NCBI GenBank assembly: GCA_910585765.1
Contig: CAJUES010000070.1
Location: 1 to 7,333 of the forward strand
Origin: an uncultured Lachnospiraceae bacterium
GTDB taxonomy: Bacteria > Bacillota > Clostridia > Lachnospirales > Lachnospiraceae
DNA length: 7,333 nt
Reading direction: 5' to 3'
Below the pieces are notes generated by a model. It saw only the letters and a program-made list of their open reading frames with translations, had not been told where the DNA came from and searched no databases. This document shows positions 1 through 5,773 of this stretch, piece after piece. Made by a program: the position numbers and the translations under genes. Position 1 is the stretch's first letter, and each line of letters begins with the position of its first letter.

Positions 1-304
1 AATATATCAGATTTTTTCTTTGGCGGATAGACATAAAATCGTGCGTTTACCGTGGAAAGAACAGTTTGGCGGACGATGGAGCGTCTGCTCGCCTGTCATC
101 CGGGTAAAGTACAATTCATATAGATCAGCTCACGACATTGAGAAAGCATTTGAATACAAAACGATTTACTTGCCGGCGATTGTGTCCGAAAATGATTGTG
201 AAGGCAGGATATACTGCCGGATCAATACACAGAGACGAGGAGTTGCAGATACCATGCACAAGGAGACTGCGAGATCCTGTCAAAAGAAATGGAGGAGACA
301 GCAT
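1..304. other. Leader region without a recognised gene
   Basis: This stretch precedes the coiled-coil gene that starts at 305. I found no convincing -35/-10 pair, RNA gene or known riboswitch. A short inverted repeat, GGCAG-GATATA-CTGCC (203-218), could form a 5-bp hairpin but has no U-tract. The reading frame of the downstream gene stays open from position 2 through this whole stretch, yet its translation does not resemble a protein I recognise and has no good ribosome binding site at its upstream start. It may be leader sequence, or the remains of something cut by the window edge. Confidence 0.4.
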
Positions 305-829
305 ATGGCAATGGAGATCAATGGAAGCTATGGCAGCTACAATACGGATTATGAGGAAGCGCTGAGAGCGAAGCGTCAGGAGCGGGCAGAGGAGGCAGAA
401 AGGGCAAGAGAAGCAGGAAAGGACGCCGGCGCAGGCCCTGTTGCAAAGGACGAGTACATCAGCAGTGAGGCGTCGGGAAATAGACCGAGCGGGCTGTACC
501 GATTAGGGCAGGACGAGGACGGCAATCCGAAGGTGTTGTACGACGATCCCAAAAAGCCAGCCGGGAACAGGGCTGCGGAAAAAGCGGATCAGGACGAGGA
601 TCCAAAGGCGTCCGGGCAGAAGTGCACCAGCAACACGGACCGGGTTGACCAGGAGATCCGAAAGCTCAAGGAACAAAAGAAGCAGCTGCAGCAGCAGATC
701 AAATCGGCAGCCGGTGACGAGGAGAAAGTCAGGCAGCTGCAGGCAGAGCTGGCGCAGGTGGAAAACGAACTGAGCCAGAAGGACAACGACACATACAGGA
801 AGCAGAACACAGTTTTCACAGAAGCATGA
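305..829 (+). CDS. Charged coiled-coil protein, FlxA-like, function unknown
   Basis: A 174-residue soluble protein. The ATG at 305 is chosen because GGAGGA lies about seven bases upstream, although the frame is open further upstream. Residues 14-38 form a highly charged Ala/Glu/Arg helix. Residues 51-82 contain a Gly/Pro-rich segment, PSGLYRLGQDEDGNPKVLYD, that looks like a conserved motif of this family. Residues about 111-160 are a Gln/Lys/Glu-rich coiled coil (EIRKLKEQKKQLQQQI, then QLQAELAQVENELSQKD), followed by a short tail, NDTYRKQNTVFTEA. The coiled coil and tail resemble FlxA-like proteins of Firmicutes, whose role is unclear. There is no signal peptide, membrane segment or catalytic motif. 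It is convergent with the hydrolase, so the two are not co-transcribed. That the gene is real is fairly sure; the family name is a recollection, not a search result. Confidence 0.72.
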   Translation: MAMEINGSYGSYNTDYEEALRAKRQERAEEAERAREAGKDAGAGPVAKDEYISSEASGNRPSGLYRLGQDEDGNPKVLYDDPKKPAGNRAAEKADQDEDPKASGQKCTSNTDRVDQEIRKLKEQKKQLQQQIKSAAGDEEKVRQLQAELAQVENELSQKDNDTYRKQNTVFTEA

Positions 830-863
830 CCGCATATAGAAAAAGACGGCGCGAAAAAGACAG

Positions 864-882
864 TGCTATGATAGCAATAGCA
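864..882. terminator. Weak hairpin between convergent genes
   Basis: An inverted repeat, TGCTAT-7 nt-ATAGCA, lies between the convergent stop codons at 829 and 884. Read on the minus strand it is followed by CTGTCTTTTT; on the plus strand by TTTACTT. The position suits a shared bidirectional terminator, but the stem is only 6 bp and AT-rich, so it is weak at best. Confidence 0.25.
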
Positions 883-883
883 T

Positions 884-1714
884 TTACTTGGAAAAAAACG
901 CGATCACACGGCTGTTAAAATCGTTTGCCTCCTCGTAGGCAGCATGACCGAGATCCCTGTACAGATACAGTTCACTGCCCGCGATCTGCTCAGCGGTCTC
1001 GACGGAAGAAGCGCCTGTCACGATCTGGTCTTTGCCGCCGCCGATGACCAGGGTCGGGCAGGTGATGTCATGCAGGGAGTCGTAGGCGTCGTGCTGTGCG
1101 CAGGAGGCAGCCTGTACGATAAAGCGGCTGAAATCCTTTGGCTTTCCGATGTTTGCAAGAAGCGGATAGAGGCGGCGGTATCGTCTCAGGTAATTTTCTG
1201 AATAAGATTTTTCTGCGGTGTCGATCATGAGTGCTCTGTAATCGCCCTGCCTGGCAAACCGGATCCAGCTGTCGATGACATGCCGGACCGTCTCATTGGG
1301 TCTTGACAGCGTGACGGCGAGCACGAGCCTGTCGACAAGTTCGGGATGGTCGATTGCCAGATACTGTGCGATCATGCCGCCCTGGGAGACGCCGAGTACC
1401 TTTGCGCGCGTGATGCCGAGTGTCTGCATGCCAAACGCCAGATCTTCTGCCATATCTCTCGTGGAATAGCCTTTATTCACAGTTTTTTCTGCATATTTTT
1501 CCAAATGATTTTTCCGGCTGAAAATATATACCCTGTAGTCTTTGGCGTACATGCGGTAGGTGTACGCCAGCGGGAGCGCCATGCCCTTCACTGTCGTGAG
1601 TCCGTCCCCGAGCCCGGGGATCATGACCAGGACGTCGTCTCCCTGTCCAAATGTGATATAGTCCATATCAGTGTCTTCGATATGGATGCGCCCGCCTTTT
1701 GCATTCCAAAACAT
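884..1714 (-). CDS. Alpha/beta-fold hydrolase
   Basis: A 276-residue, single-domain serine hydrolase of usual length, probably cytoplasmic since no signal peptide is seen. The nucleophile elbow is GVSQGG with Ser110. The acid is Asp229 in VIGGGKDQ, and the catalytic histidine is His257 in DLGHAAYEE. The oxyanion-hole loop is MIPGLGDG (residues 31-38), with Pro-Gly where many relatives have His-Gly. Residues about 145-215 form the helical cap that would set substrate choice. The ATG at 1714 is preceded by GGAGG about eight bases upstream, and a good promoter sits further up. The gene stands alone, convergent with the coiled-coil gene and divergent from DUF4869, so context gives no substrate. 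It could be an esterase, a lactonase-like enzyme or another small-ester hydrolase. The fold is secure; the substrate is unknown. Confidence 0.9.
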   Translation of the reverse strand: MFWNAKGGRIHIEDTDMDYITFGQGDDVLVMIPGLGDGLTTVKGMALPLAYTYRMYAKDYRVYIFSRKNHLEKYAEKTVNKGYSTRDMAEDLAFGMQTLGITRAKVLGVSQGGMIAQYLAIDHPELVDRLVLAVTLSRPNETVRHVIDSWIRFARQGDYRALMIDTAEKSYSENYLRRYRRLYPLLANIGKPKDFSRFIVQAASCAQHDAYDSLHDITCPTLVIGGGKDQIVTGASSVETAEQIAGSELYLYRDLGHAAYEEANDFNSRVIAFFSK

Positions 1715-1756
1715 CTCTGATCCTCCACTCCGATGAGATTCTAACGATATAGGATA

Positions 1757-1785
1757 AGTATAGACTTTTTTGTGAAAGATGTAAA
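1757..1785 (-). promoter_or_regulatory. Sigma-A promoter for the hydrolase
   Basis: On the minus strand, TTTACA (1780-1785) and TATACT (1757-1762) are separated by exactly 17 bases. Each hexamer matches the sigma-A consensus at five of six positions. Transcription would start near 1750, giving a leader of roughly 35 bases before the ATG at 1714. Confidence 0.72.
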
Positions 1786-1800
1786 TAAGATTGAACAGAG

Positions 1801-1829
1801 TTTACGGAATCTGTTTTTTTTGTTATGAT
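1801..1829 (+). promoter_or_regulatory. Sigma-A promoter for the DUF4869 gene
   Basis: TTTACG (1801-1806) and TATGAT (1824-1829) are separated by 17 bases, with a run of eight T residues inside the spacer. The start would fall near 1836, about 43 bases before the ATG at 1879. The -35 is a four-of-six match. Together with the hydrolase promoter it forms a back-to-back divergent pair whose -35 boxes are only about 15 bases apart. Confidence 0.6.
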
Positions 1830-1878
1830 ATAGACGAAATCCTCGGCTGCAGGCAGCGAAGGGAAGGAGTGGGATGCG

Positions 1879-2328
1879 ATGGTAAAAGTGTATTTTGAAC
1901 TTGACGAGGGCGATATTATTTCCACGTCAAAATATTTTAACAATTCCTACACAGAAGAGTGGCTTGACGCGTGGGCAGAAAGGGTGATCCGGGAAGTTGA
2001 CAGTTCCGAGCTGATCTCCGAGGGAATGGTGAAAAGCCCGGTGCTCGGTCCGATCACGATCCGTGAGATCAGCAGTGGCGCGAAGGCGCTGATCACGATG
2101 AATGCTGATGATTCCGTGATCAGCAATGCCAATAGCTGCGGGGATAACTGCGCCGCGCTGTTGGCGGAACTGAGCAGAAAAAAAGACTTTGCGGTCTATC
2201 TCGCGTATCCGATGAATTTTGAGGGGTTGGAATTTGACATGTGTATTGCGCGTGACGGCGCGGTTTGCCACAGTGCGGAGGAGTTTGAGAGGGAGTATCT
2301 GTTATGGAGACACAACATGACATTTTAG
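1879..2328 (+). CDS. DUF4869 domain-containing protein
   Basis: A 149-residue protein that I recognise as DUF4869, a family of unknown function common in Lachnospiraceae. Features seen: an N-terminal strand VKVYFELD; a YF.NSYTEEWL segment (19-29); KSPVLGPI (52-59); the cysteine-bearing SNANSCGDNCA (82-92), which looks like the family hallmark; and YPMNFEGLEFDMCI (110-123). Length is slightly above the family norm because of a charged C-terminal helix (about 130-149). There is no signal peptide or membrane helix. AAGGAG (1864-1869) lies nine bases before the ATG. The ATPase gene starts inside its last 25 bases, which implies translational coupling and a shared role. As I recall, members of this family often sit beside such ATPases, possibly as two-gene modules; that is inference. 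The gene itself appears intact. Confidence 0.85.
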   Translation: MVKVYFELDEGDIISTSKYFNNSYTEEWLDAWAERVIREVDSSELISEGMVKSPVLGPITIREISSGAKALITMNADDSVISNANSCGDNCAALLAELSRKKDFAVYLAYPMNFEGLEFDMCIARDGAVCHSAEEFEREYLLWRHNMTF

Positions 2329-2820
2329 TGCAGAACAAGAGAGCAGTTCAGTTCAGGTTTACGATCAATAGAAAGTTCACGTTCATCAGAGGAGACAGTG
2401 CTACCGGCAAGACGACGCTATTTCAGATGATCAGTGACGCTGGCAGTACCAGAGGAACGGGAGTTACGGTGTGAAAACGAAGGGATTCGCATCGCTGGCG
2501 CTGCGGTCTGACAATTGTTTTATCATTATTACCAGGGAGTCCCTCCCGGCAATTCCGTACAGTTACAAAGAGATCTACAAGATAAAAACATCGGGAAAAT
2601 TTCATTTTCTGGAGAAGATCTATCCTGATTTTGACAAGCTGATTGAAAAAGATGTGATGGTTACGGAGGATGAGGACGCGGGACTTGATTACTACAAATA
2701 TCATTTTGGCGACAAGGTAGTGACGAGCCACGGGAATAGCAATCTGTCAAAGTATGGTTCGTGTGATAGTCTGTTGATTGGTGACGGATGCGCGATTGGC
2801 GCATATATACAGGACTTGGT
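2304..2820 (+). pseudogene. P-loop ATPase with TOPRIM-like C-terminus, broken
   Basis: Two frames together spell one damaged gene. The first part (2304-2474, 56 residues) starts METQHDILVQ, has a phosphate-binding loop GDSATGKTT (from residue 30) and stops at TGA 2472-2474 after GTGVTV. The second part resumes in another frame from about 2471 (KTKGFASLALRSDN, then CFIIITRESLPAIPYS) and runs to about 2820. It ends with VTEDEDAGLDYY and LLIGDGCAIGAYI, which resemble the acidic motifs of a TOPRIM-like nuclease domain. The segment expected between the parts, holding the Walker B acidic motif, is missing. This fits an internal deletion that also shifted the frame. The start overlaps DUF4869 by 25 bases. 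An intact relative would be an ATP-binding protein joined to a nuclease-like domain, somewhat like OLD-type proteins; that assignment rests on motif resemblance only. The end at 2820 is approximate. Confidence 0.65.
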
Positions 2821-2835
2821 GATGACAAGATCTGA

Positions 2836-2985
2836 GCTGTGGAGCATGGCGCGTACGGGAGCAATACGATGTACCCGATCTGTGTCAAGGCGGTGTCGGA
2901 GTATCTGGGAGATGACGTTTCCTACGCGTATATCATGGCGGCGACCGGGGCGGCATTCCGCCTGGTGTGGAACCCGCCGGCGCAG
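2836..2985 (+). pseudogene. Fragment of an unrelated protein
   Basis: A stretch of about 50 codons in a third frame reads EHGAYGSNTMYPICVKAV, then SEYLGDDVSYAYIMAATG, then AAFRLVWN. It looks like true coding sequence: the pattern Y-x-x-IM-x-x-TG-x-AFR-x-x-W resembles the N-terminal part of a family of uncharacterised proteins (possibly BtrH-N or C39-like) that I only partly recall. It begins directly after a TGA (2833-2835) with a GTG and no clear ribosome binding site. After VWN it runs into unlike sequence (PPAQQQIFPAR) and then promoter DNA. Both ends therefore look like deletion joints. It does not belong to the preceding ATPase. Confidence 0.5.
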
Positions 2986-3037
2986 CAACAAATATTTCCT
3001 GCCAGATTTTGTTTTGCATTTGTTTAATATGCCGCTC

Positions 3038-3066
3038 TTGCCTGCATACGGTTTACCGTATATAAT
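3038..3066 (+). promoter_or_regulatory. Sigma-A promoter of the two-component operon
   Basis: TTGCCT (3038-3043) and a perfect TATAAT (3061-3066) are 17 bases apart. The upstream DNA (about 2985-3030) is rich in T tracts, which can act as an UP-like element. The start would fall near 3073, leaving a leader of about 68 bases before the response regulator. Confidence 0.75.
3046..3061. promoter_or_regulatory. Palindromic operator candidate in the promoter spacer
   Basis: ATACGGT-TT-ACCGTAT is a perfect inverted repeat with 7-bp arms. It fills most of the spacer and touches the first base of the -10 box. A dimeric regulator bound here would block RNA polymerase, so repression is the simplest reading. 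OmpR-type regulators usually prefer direct repeats, so the binder may be a different protein. No regulator gene of such a class is visible in the window. Confidence 0.5.
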
Positions 3067-3140
3067 TTGGGAAAGGGCGGATAAAAACGTGGCAAACCAA
3101 ATGCCGGAGGAACAGCGTAGGATAGGAAAGGAGTGGGATC

Positions 3141-3833
3141 ATGGATCGTGTTTTGAGCATAGATGACGACAGGGAGCTCAGCATTCTGATCAGGCAGAGC
3201 ATACGATCGGAAAATATTGAAGCTGATTGTTGCAGTGACGGAAAAGCAGGATTGGCAACCGTAAAAGAAAGAAAATACCAGCTTGTCATACTCGATGTGA
3301 TGATACCCGGAATGGACGGGTCTGAGACGCTAGGACAGATCAGAAAAGTGAGCAGCCTGCCGATCCTGATGTTCACGTCGAAGGATGACAGCGCTTCTAA
3401 AGTGCGAGGACTGCGTGCGGGAGCGGACGATAACCTGACCAAACCTTTTGACATGGACGAGCTGATCGCCCGCGTGCTCTCGCTCATACACCGCTACACC
3501 CGCTTTAACGGACTCGACGGGGCAGTGCAGCAGCTTGACTTTGACGGATTGAAGATCGATCTTGACAGCCGCTCCGTCACCGGGGGCAACGGGACATTTG
3601 AACTGCCTCCCAAGGAATTTGACCTGCTTTTGTTCTGTGCGAAAAATCAGGGAAAGATCCTGACGAAGCAGCGCATTTATGAGGAGGTGTGGGGGGAGGA
3701 ATATTGTTATGATGACAGCAATATTATGGCGATCATCAGCCGCGTGCGCAAAAAAATAGAAGCAGATCCCGGCAGCCCGAAATATATCCAGACGATCAAA
3801 GGGATCGGCTACCGATTTAACAAGGAGGTATGA
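3141..3833 (+). CDS. OmpR/PhoB-family response regulator
   Basis: A 230-residue DNA-binding response regulator. The receiver domain (1-118) has the acidic pair Asp8/Asp9, the phospho-acceptor Asp52 in VILDVMIPGMDG, Thr79 in LMFTS and Lys101 in LTKPF, so all residues needed for phosphorylation are present. A winged-helix domain follows (about 130-228), with the recognition region SNIMAIISRVRKKIE and the ending YIQTIKGIGYRF. The ATG at 3141 has AAGGAG about nine bases upstream. It is followed directly by its kinase: the stop lies eight bases before that start, and the kinase ribosome binding site is inside the last codons of this gene. The likely target is the direct-repeat promoter at 4802-4856. 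Family assignment is secure; the signal is unknown, though the linked transporter suggests a cell-envelope peptide or antibiotic. Confidence 0.95.
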   Translation: MDRVLSIDDDRELSILIRQSIRSENIEADCCSDGKAGLATVKERKYQLVILDVMIPGMDGSETLGQIRKVSSLPILMFTSKDDSASKVRGLRAGADDNLTKPFDMDELIARVLSLIHRYTRFNGLDGAVQQLDFDGLKIDLDSRSVTGGNGTFELPPKEFDLLLFCAKNQGKILTKQRIYEEVWGEEYCYDDSNIMAIISRVRKKIEADPGSPKYIQTIKGIGYRFNKEV

Positions 3834-3838
3834 TCTTT

Positions 3839-4792
3839 ATGAAATCTGCCGCTGTCATATCGATCGTGATCGCCGTCATTTCCGTACTTGCCTCGTATTT
3901 TATCGTCAGACGGGTAAAAAGACAGATTGCTGAAATGGCAGACATATTGACGGACGTGAGGAATGGAAATGGAAACAGGCGCATATTGTCCGCGGTGAAT
4001 GAGCTGACTGCGCCGGTTGCCTACGAGATCAATGACATCATTGTCTCTTATGAGGACAGGCTTTCTGCGTACCGCCAGGCAGAGGAGGCGAACAGACAGC
4101 TTATGACAAGCCTTTCGCATGACGTGAGAACGCCCCTCACGACGCTGATCGGGTATCTGGACGCTGTGCATAAAGGGATCGCTTCCGGGCGGGAACGCGA
4201 CGATCATATAGAGATCGCCCGCCGCAAAGCGCACGACCTGAAGGACTATATAGATGTACTTTTTGATTGGTTCAAGCTCAACGGGAATGAGTTCGCCATG
4301 AAAATAGAGACGGTTGAGGCCGCGGAGCTGACGAGAAATATGCTGATCGACTGGATCCCGATCTTTGAGGACAGGCAGATCGAGTTCAACATCGATATTC
4401 CGGAACGGCCGTTTATGGTAAATCTTGACACAGACGCATATATGCGCATACTGAACAATCTCCTTCAAAACGTGATCGCACACAGCCGCGCCGACAGGAT
4501 CGAAATCATTTTGTCTGAAAAAAATGATCATATGGCGCTCGTTCTGACAGACAACGGCGTAGGGATTGAGCAGGAGGATCTAAAGCATATCTTTGAACGG
4601 CTTTACAAATGTGACAAAGGGCGGTCTGAAAAGGGCAGCGGTCTTGGCTTATCGATCGCGCAACAGCTGGTGGAAAATATGAACGGTTCGATAACGGCAG
4701 AAAGCACGCGGGGGAACGGAACAACATTCACACTGCTGTTTCCGCTCCGCGCAGACGCAACGCAGAGCCGCGCGCCGCAGGGTTCGTGTTAG
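3839..4792 (+). CDS. Sensor histidine kinase with minimal sensor region
   Basis: A 317-residue kinase. The ATG at 3839 is chosen because AAGGAGG (3822-3828) ends ten bases before it; an in-frame ATG at 3830 is only one base from that site. One membrane helix occupies about residues 4-24, with basic residues (RRVKR) just after it, so the protein has practically no extracellular part. Residues about 28-80 form a HAMP-like/coiled linker. The phosphorylated His94 lies in SLSHDVRTPLT. ATP-binding motifs are all present: N-box NNLLQNVIAHS (206-216), DNGVGI (238-243), the F-box segment IFERLYKCDKG and GSGLGLSIAQQL (266-277). The architecture matches kinases paired with peptide-antibiotic ABC exporters, where the transporter or the membrane itself often supplies the sensing. 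It should be catalytically competent. Confidence 0.93.
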   Translation: MKSAAVISIVIAVISVLASYFIVRRVKRQIAEMADILTDVRNGNGNRRILSAVNELTAPVAYEINDIIVSYEDRLSAYRQAEEANRQLMTSLSHDVRTPLTTLIGYLDAVHKGIASGRERDDHIEIARRKAHDLKDYIDVLFDWFKLNGNEFAMKIETVEAAELTRNMLIDWIPIFEDRQIEFNIDIPERPFMVNLDTDAYMRILNNLLQNVIAHSRADRIEIILSEKNDHMALVLTDNGVGIEQEDLKHIFERLYKCDKGRSEKGSGLGLSIAQQLVENMNGSITAESTRGNGTTFTLLFPLRADATQSRAPQGSC

Positions 4793-4801
4793 CGATATCA
4801 A

Positions 4802-4843
4802 TGCAAGGTTAGTGCAAGGTTCCGGCAGGGTTTATGCAAGATT
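4802..4843 (+). promoter_or_regulatory. Four 11-bp-spaced direct repeats, regulator binding site
   Basis: Four 9-mers start at 4802, 4813, 4824 and 4835, an exact 11-bp period: TGCAAGGTT, TGCAAGGTT, GGCAGGGTT and TGCAAGATT. Copies 1 and 2 are identical; copies 3 and 4 differ at two and one positions. One-helical-turn direct repeats are the usual binding layout for OmpR-family regulators. The last copies overlap the place where a -35 box would be, as expected for an activator that contacts polymerase. The response regulator at 3141-3833 is the likely ligand. Confidence 0.72.
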
Positions 4844-4847
4844 GGTG

Positions 4848-4856
4848 TGGTAGAAT
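4848..4856 (+). promoter_or_regulatory. Extended -10 of the ABC transporter promoter
   Basis: TAGAAT (4851-4856) is a five-of-six -10 box preceded by TGG, giving an extended -10. The bases 17 upstream (GGGTTT, 4828-4833) are a poor -35, so the promoter probably depends on the activator bound to the adjacent repeats. The start would be near 4863, about 77 bases before the ATPase ATG. Confidence 0.6.
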
Positions 4857-4939
4857 ACCTTCATGGACGCTATGAGACCATCTCGGGAACGATCTTCATA
4901 GGCTTCCGGAGGCTATTTTACAGGACAGGAGGATTGCAT

Positions 4940-5773
4940 ATGGATCACATCATTGAAACAGAACACCTCACAAAGCAGTACAGCGCCACAAGGAGCGTCG
5001 ACAACCTCAGTATCCATGCAGCGAAAGGGCGGATCTATGGACTGCTCGGGAGAAACGGAGCCGGAAAGACGACGACCATGAAAATGCTTCTCGGATTGAC
5101 AAAGCCTACGTCCGGCGAGATCAGGATGTGGGGAGAGCCTTTGCGGGGAAACGAAAAGAAACTGCTTCCGCGCATCGGCTGTCTGATCGAGACGCGCGGT
5201 TTTTATCCCAATCTGACCGCGACGGAAAATCTGCACATTTTTGCCGCTTTGCGGGGCGTGCCAAACCGCCACGCAATGAGAGATGCCCTGGATCTGGTCG
5301 GCTTGCCCTATCAGGACAAAAAGCGGTTCTCGGAGTATTCCCTTGGCATGAAACAGCGGTTGGCGATTGCCCTTGCGATCATGCATGACCCGGAGCTGCC
5401 GATCCTCGACGAGCCGATCAACGGGCTTGACCCCATTGGCATAGCAGAGATCCGTGTATTGCTGCGCCAATTATGTGAAAAAAGGGGAAAGACGATGCTT
5501 ATTTCCAGCCATATATTATCCGAGGTCGCGCAGCGCGCGGACGATATTGGCATCATCGACAAGGGGAGGCTGCTGGAGGAGGAAAGCCTTGCCGGACTGG
5601 AACAAAAAAGCGGCAGATATGTCCACTTCACGATATCCGACACGGCACAGGCGGCGAGGATCTTAGAACAGGTCTTATGCGGGAAACAGTTTCTGATACA
5701 GGACGACCACAATATCCGGCTGTATGATCTTGCGCTGCCTGCAAACTGCTTTTTTTCGCGATGCTGTCCTTGA
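4940..5773 (+). CDS. ABC transporter ATPase, lantibiotic-type, altered C-terminus
   Basis: A 277-residue ATP-binding subunit that would energise a peptide or antibiotic exporter at the membrane. AGGAGG (4927-4932) lies seven bases before the ATG. Walker A is GRNGAGKTT (37-45). The Q-loop region reads IGCLIETRGFYPNLTATENL, with Glu in place of Gln, which I recall as typical for this subfamily. The signature is SLGMKQR (134-140). Walker B is PELPILDEP with Glu158, and the D-loop is NGLDP. The switch histidine is His191. Two oddities: Pro154 where Leu is usual, and DEPI where DEPT is usual. The nucleotide-binding core is complete, but after RLYDLALPA (about residue 268) the sequence turns into CFFSRCCP and stops. 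Relatives continue for about 30 more residues. This fits a deletion joining the gene to the permease in another frame. ATP hydrolysis may persist; assembly with a permease is doubtful. Confidence 0.85.
   Translation: MDHIIETEHLTKQYSATRSVDNLSIHAAKGRIYGLLGRNGAGKTTTMKMLLGLTKPTSGEIRMWGEPLRGNEKKLLPRIGCLIETRGFYPNLTATENLHIFAALRGVPNRHAMRDALDLVGLPYQDKKRFSEYSLGMKQRLAIALAIMHDPELPILDEPINGLDPIGIAEIRVLLRQLCEKRGKTMLISSHILSEVAQRADDIGIIDKGRLLEEESLAGLEQKSGRYVHFTISDTAQAARILEQVLCGKQFLIQDDHNIRLYDLALPANCFFSRCCP

Noticed and set aside
138..182. Sigma-28 or sigma-A promoter upstream of the coiled-coil gene
   Set aside because: Candidate boxes such as TTGAGA and GGCGATTG have no matching partner at proper spacing.
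203..218. GGCAG-6-CTGCC hairpin as a riboswitch or terminator element
   Set aside because: It is a single 5-bp stem with no U-tract and no surrounding conserved structure that I recognise.
503..835. A hydrophobic 110-codon open frame on the minus strand opposite the coiled-coil gene
   Set aside because: Its Leu/Phe richness is the antisense of Gln/Glu/Lys codons of the coiled coil; no ribosome binding site supports it.
3830..3838. Kinase start at ATG 3830 overlapping the regulator stop
   Set aside because: The GGAGG ends one base before it, too close for initiation; the ATG at 3839 is properly spaced.
3809..4531. A 240-codon open frame on the minus strand opposite the histidine kinase
   Set aside because: It lies wholly over a clearly coding kinase with all motifs present, has no recognisable domain, and is best explained as a codon-usage shadow.
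4898..4920. Imperfect hairpin with a TTTT run in the ABC transporter leader, a possible attenuator
   Set aside because: The stem has a central G-G mismatch and a very small loop, and the T run is only four bases; it is too weak to call.
4847..4939. Upstream GTG start for the ABC ATPase at 4847
   Set aside because: It lies inside the -10 region of the promoter and has no ribosome binding site; the ATG at 4940 has a strong one and begins at the normal family N-terminus.
4913..5470. A 185-codon open frame on the minus strand opposite the ABC ATPase
   Set aside because: It overlaps the ATPase core motifs and its translation shows no protein family features.
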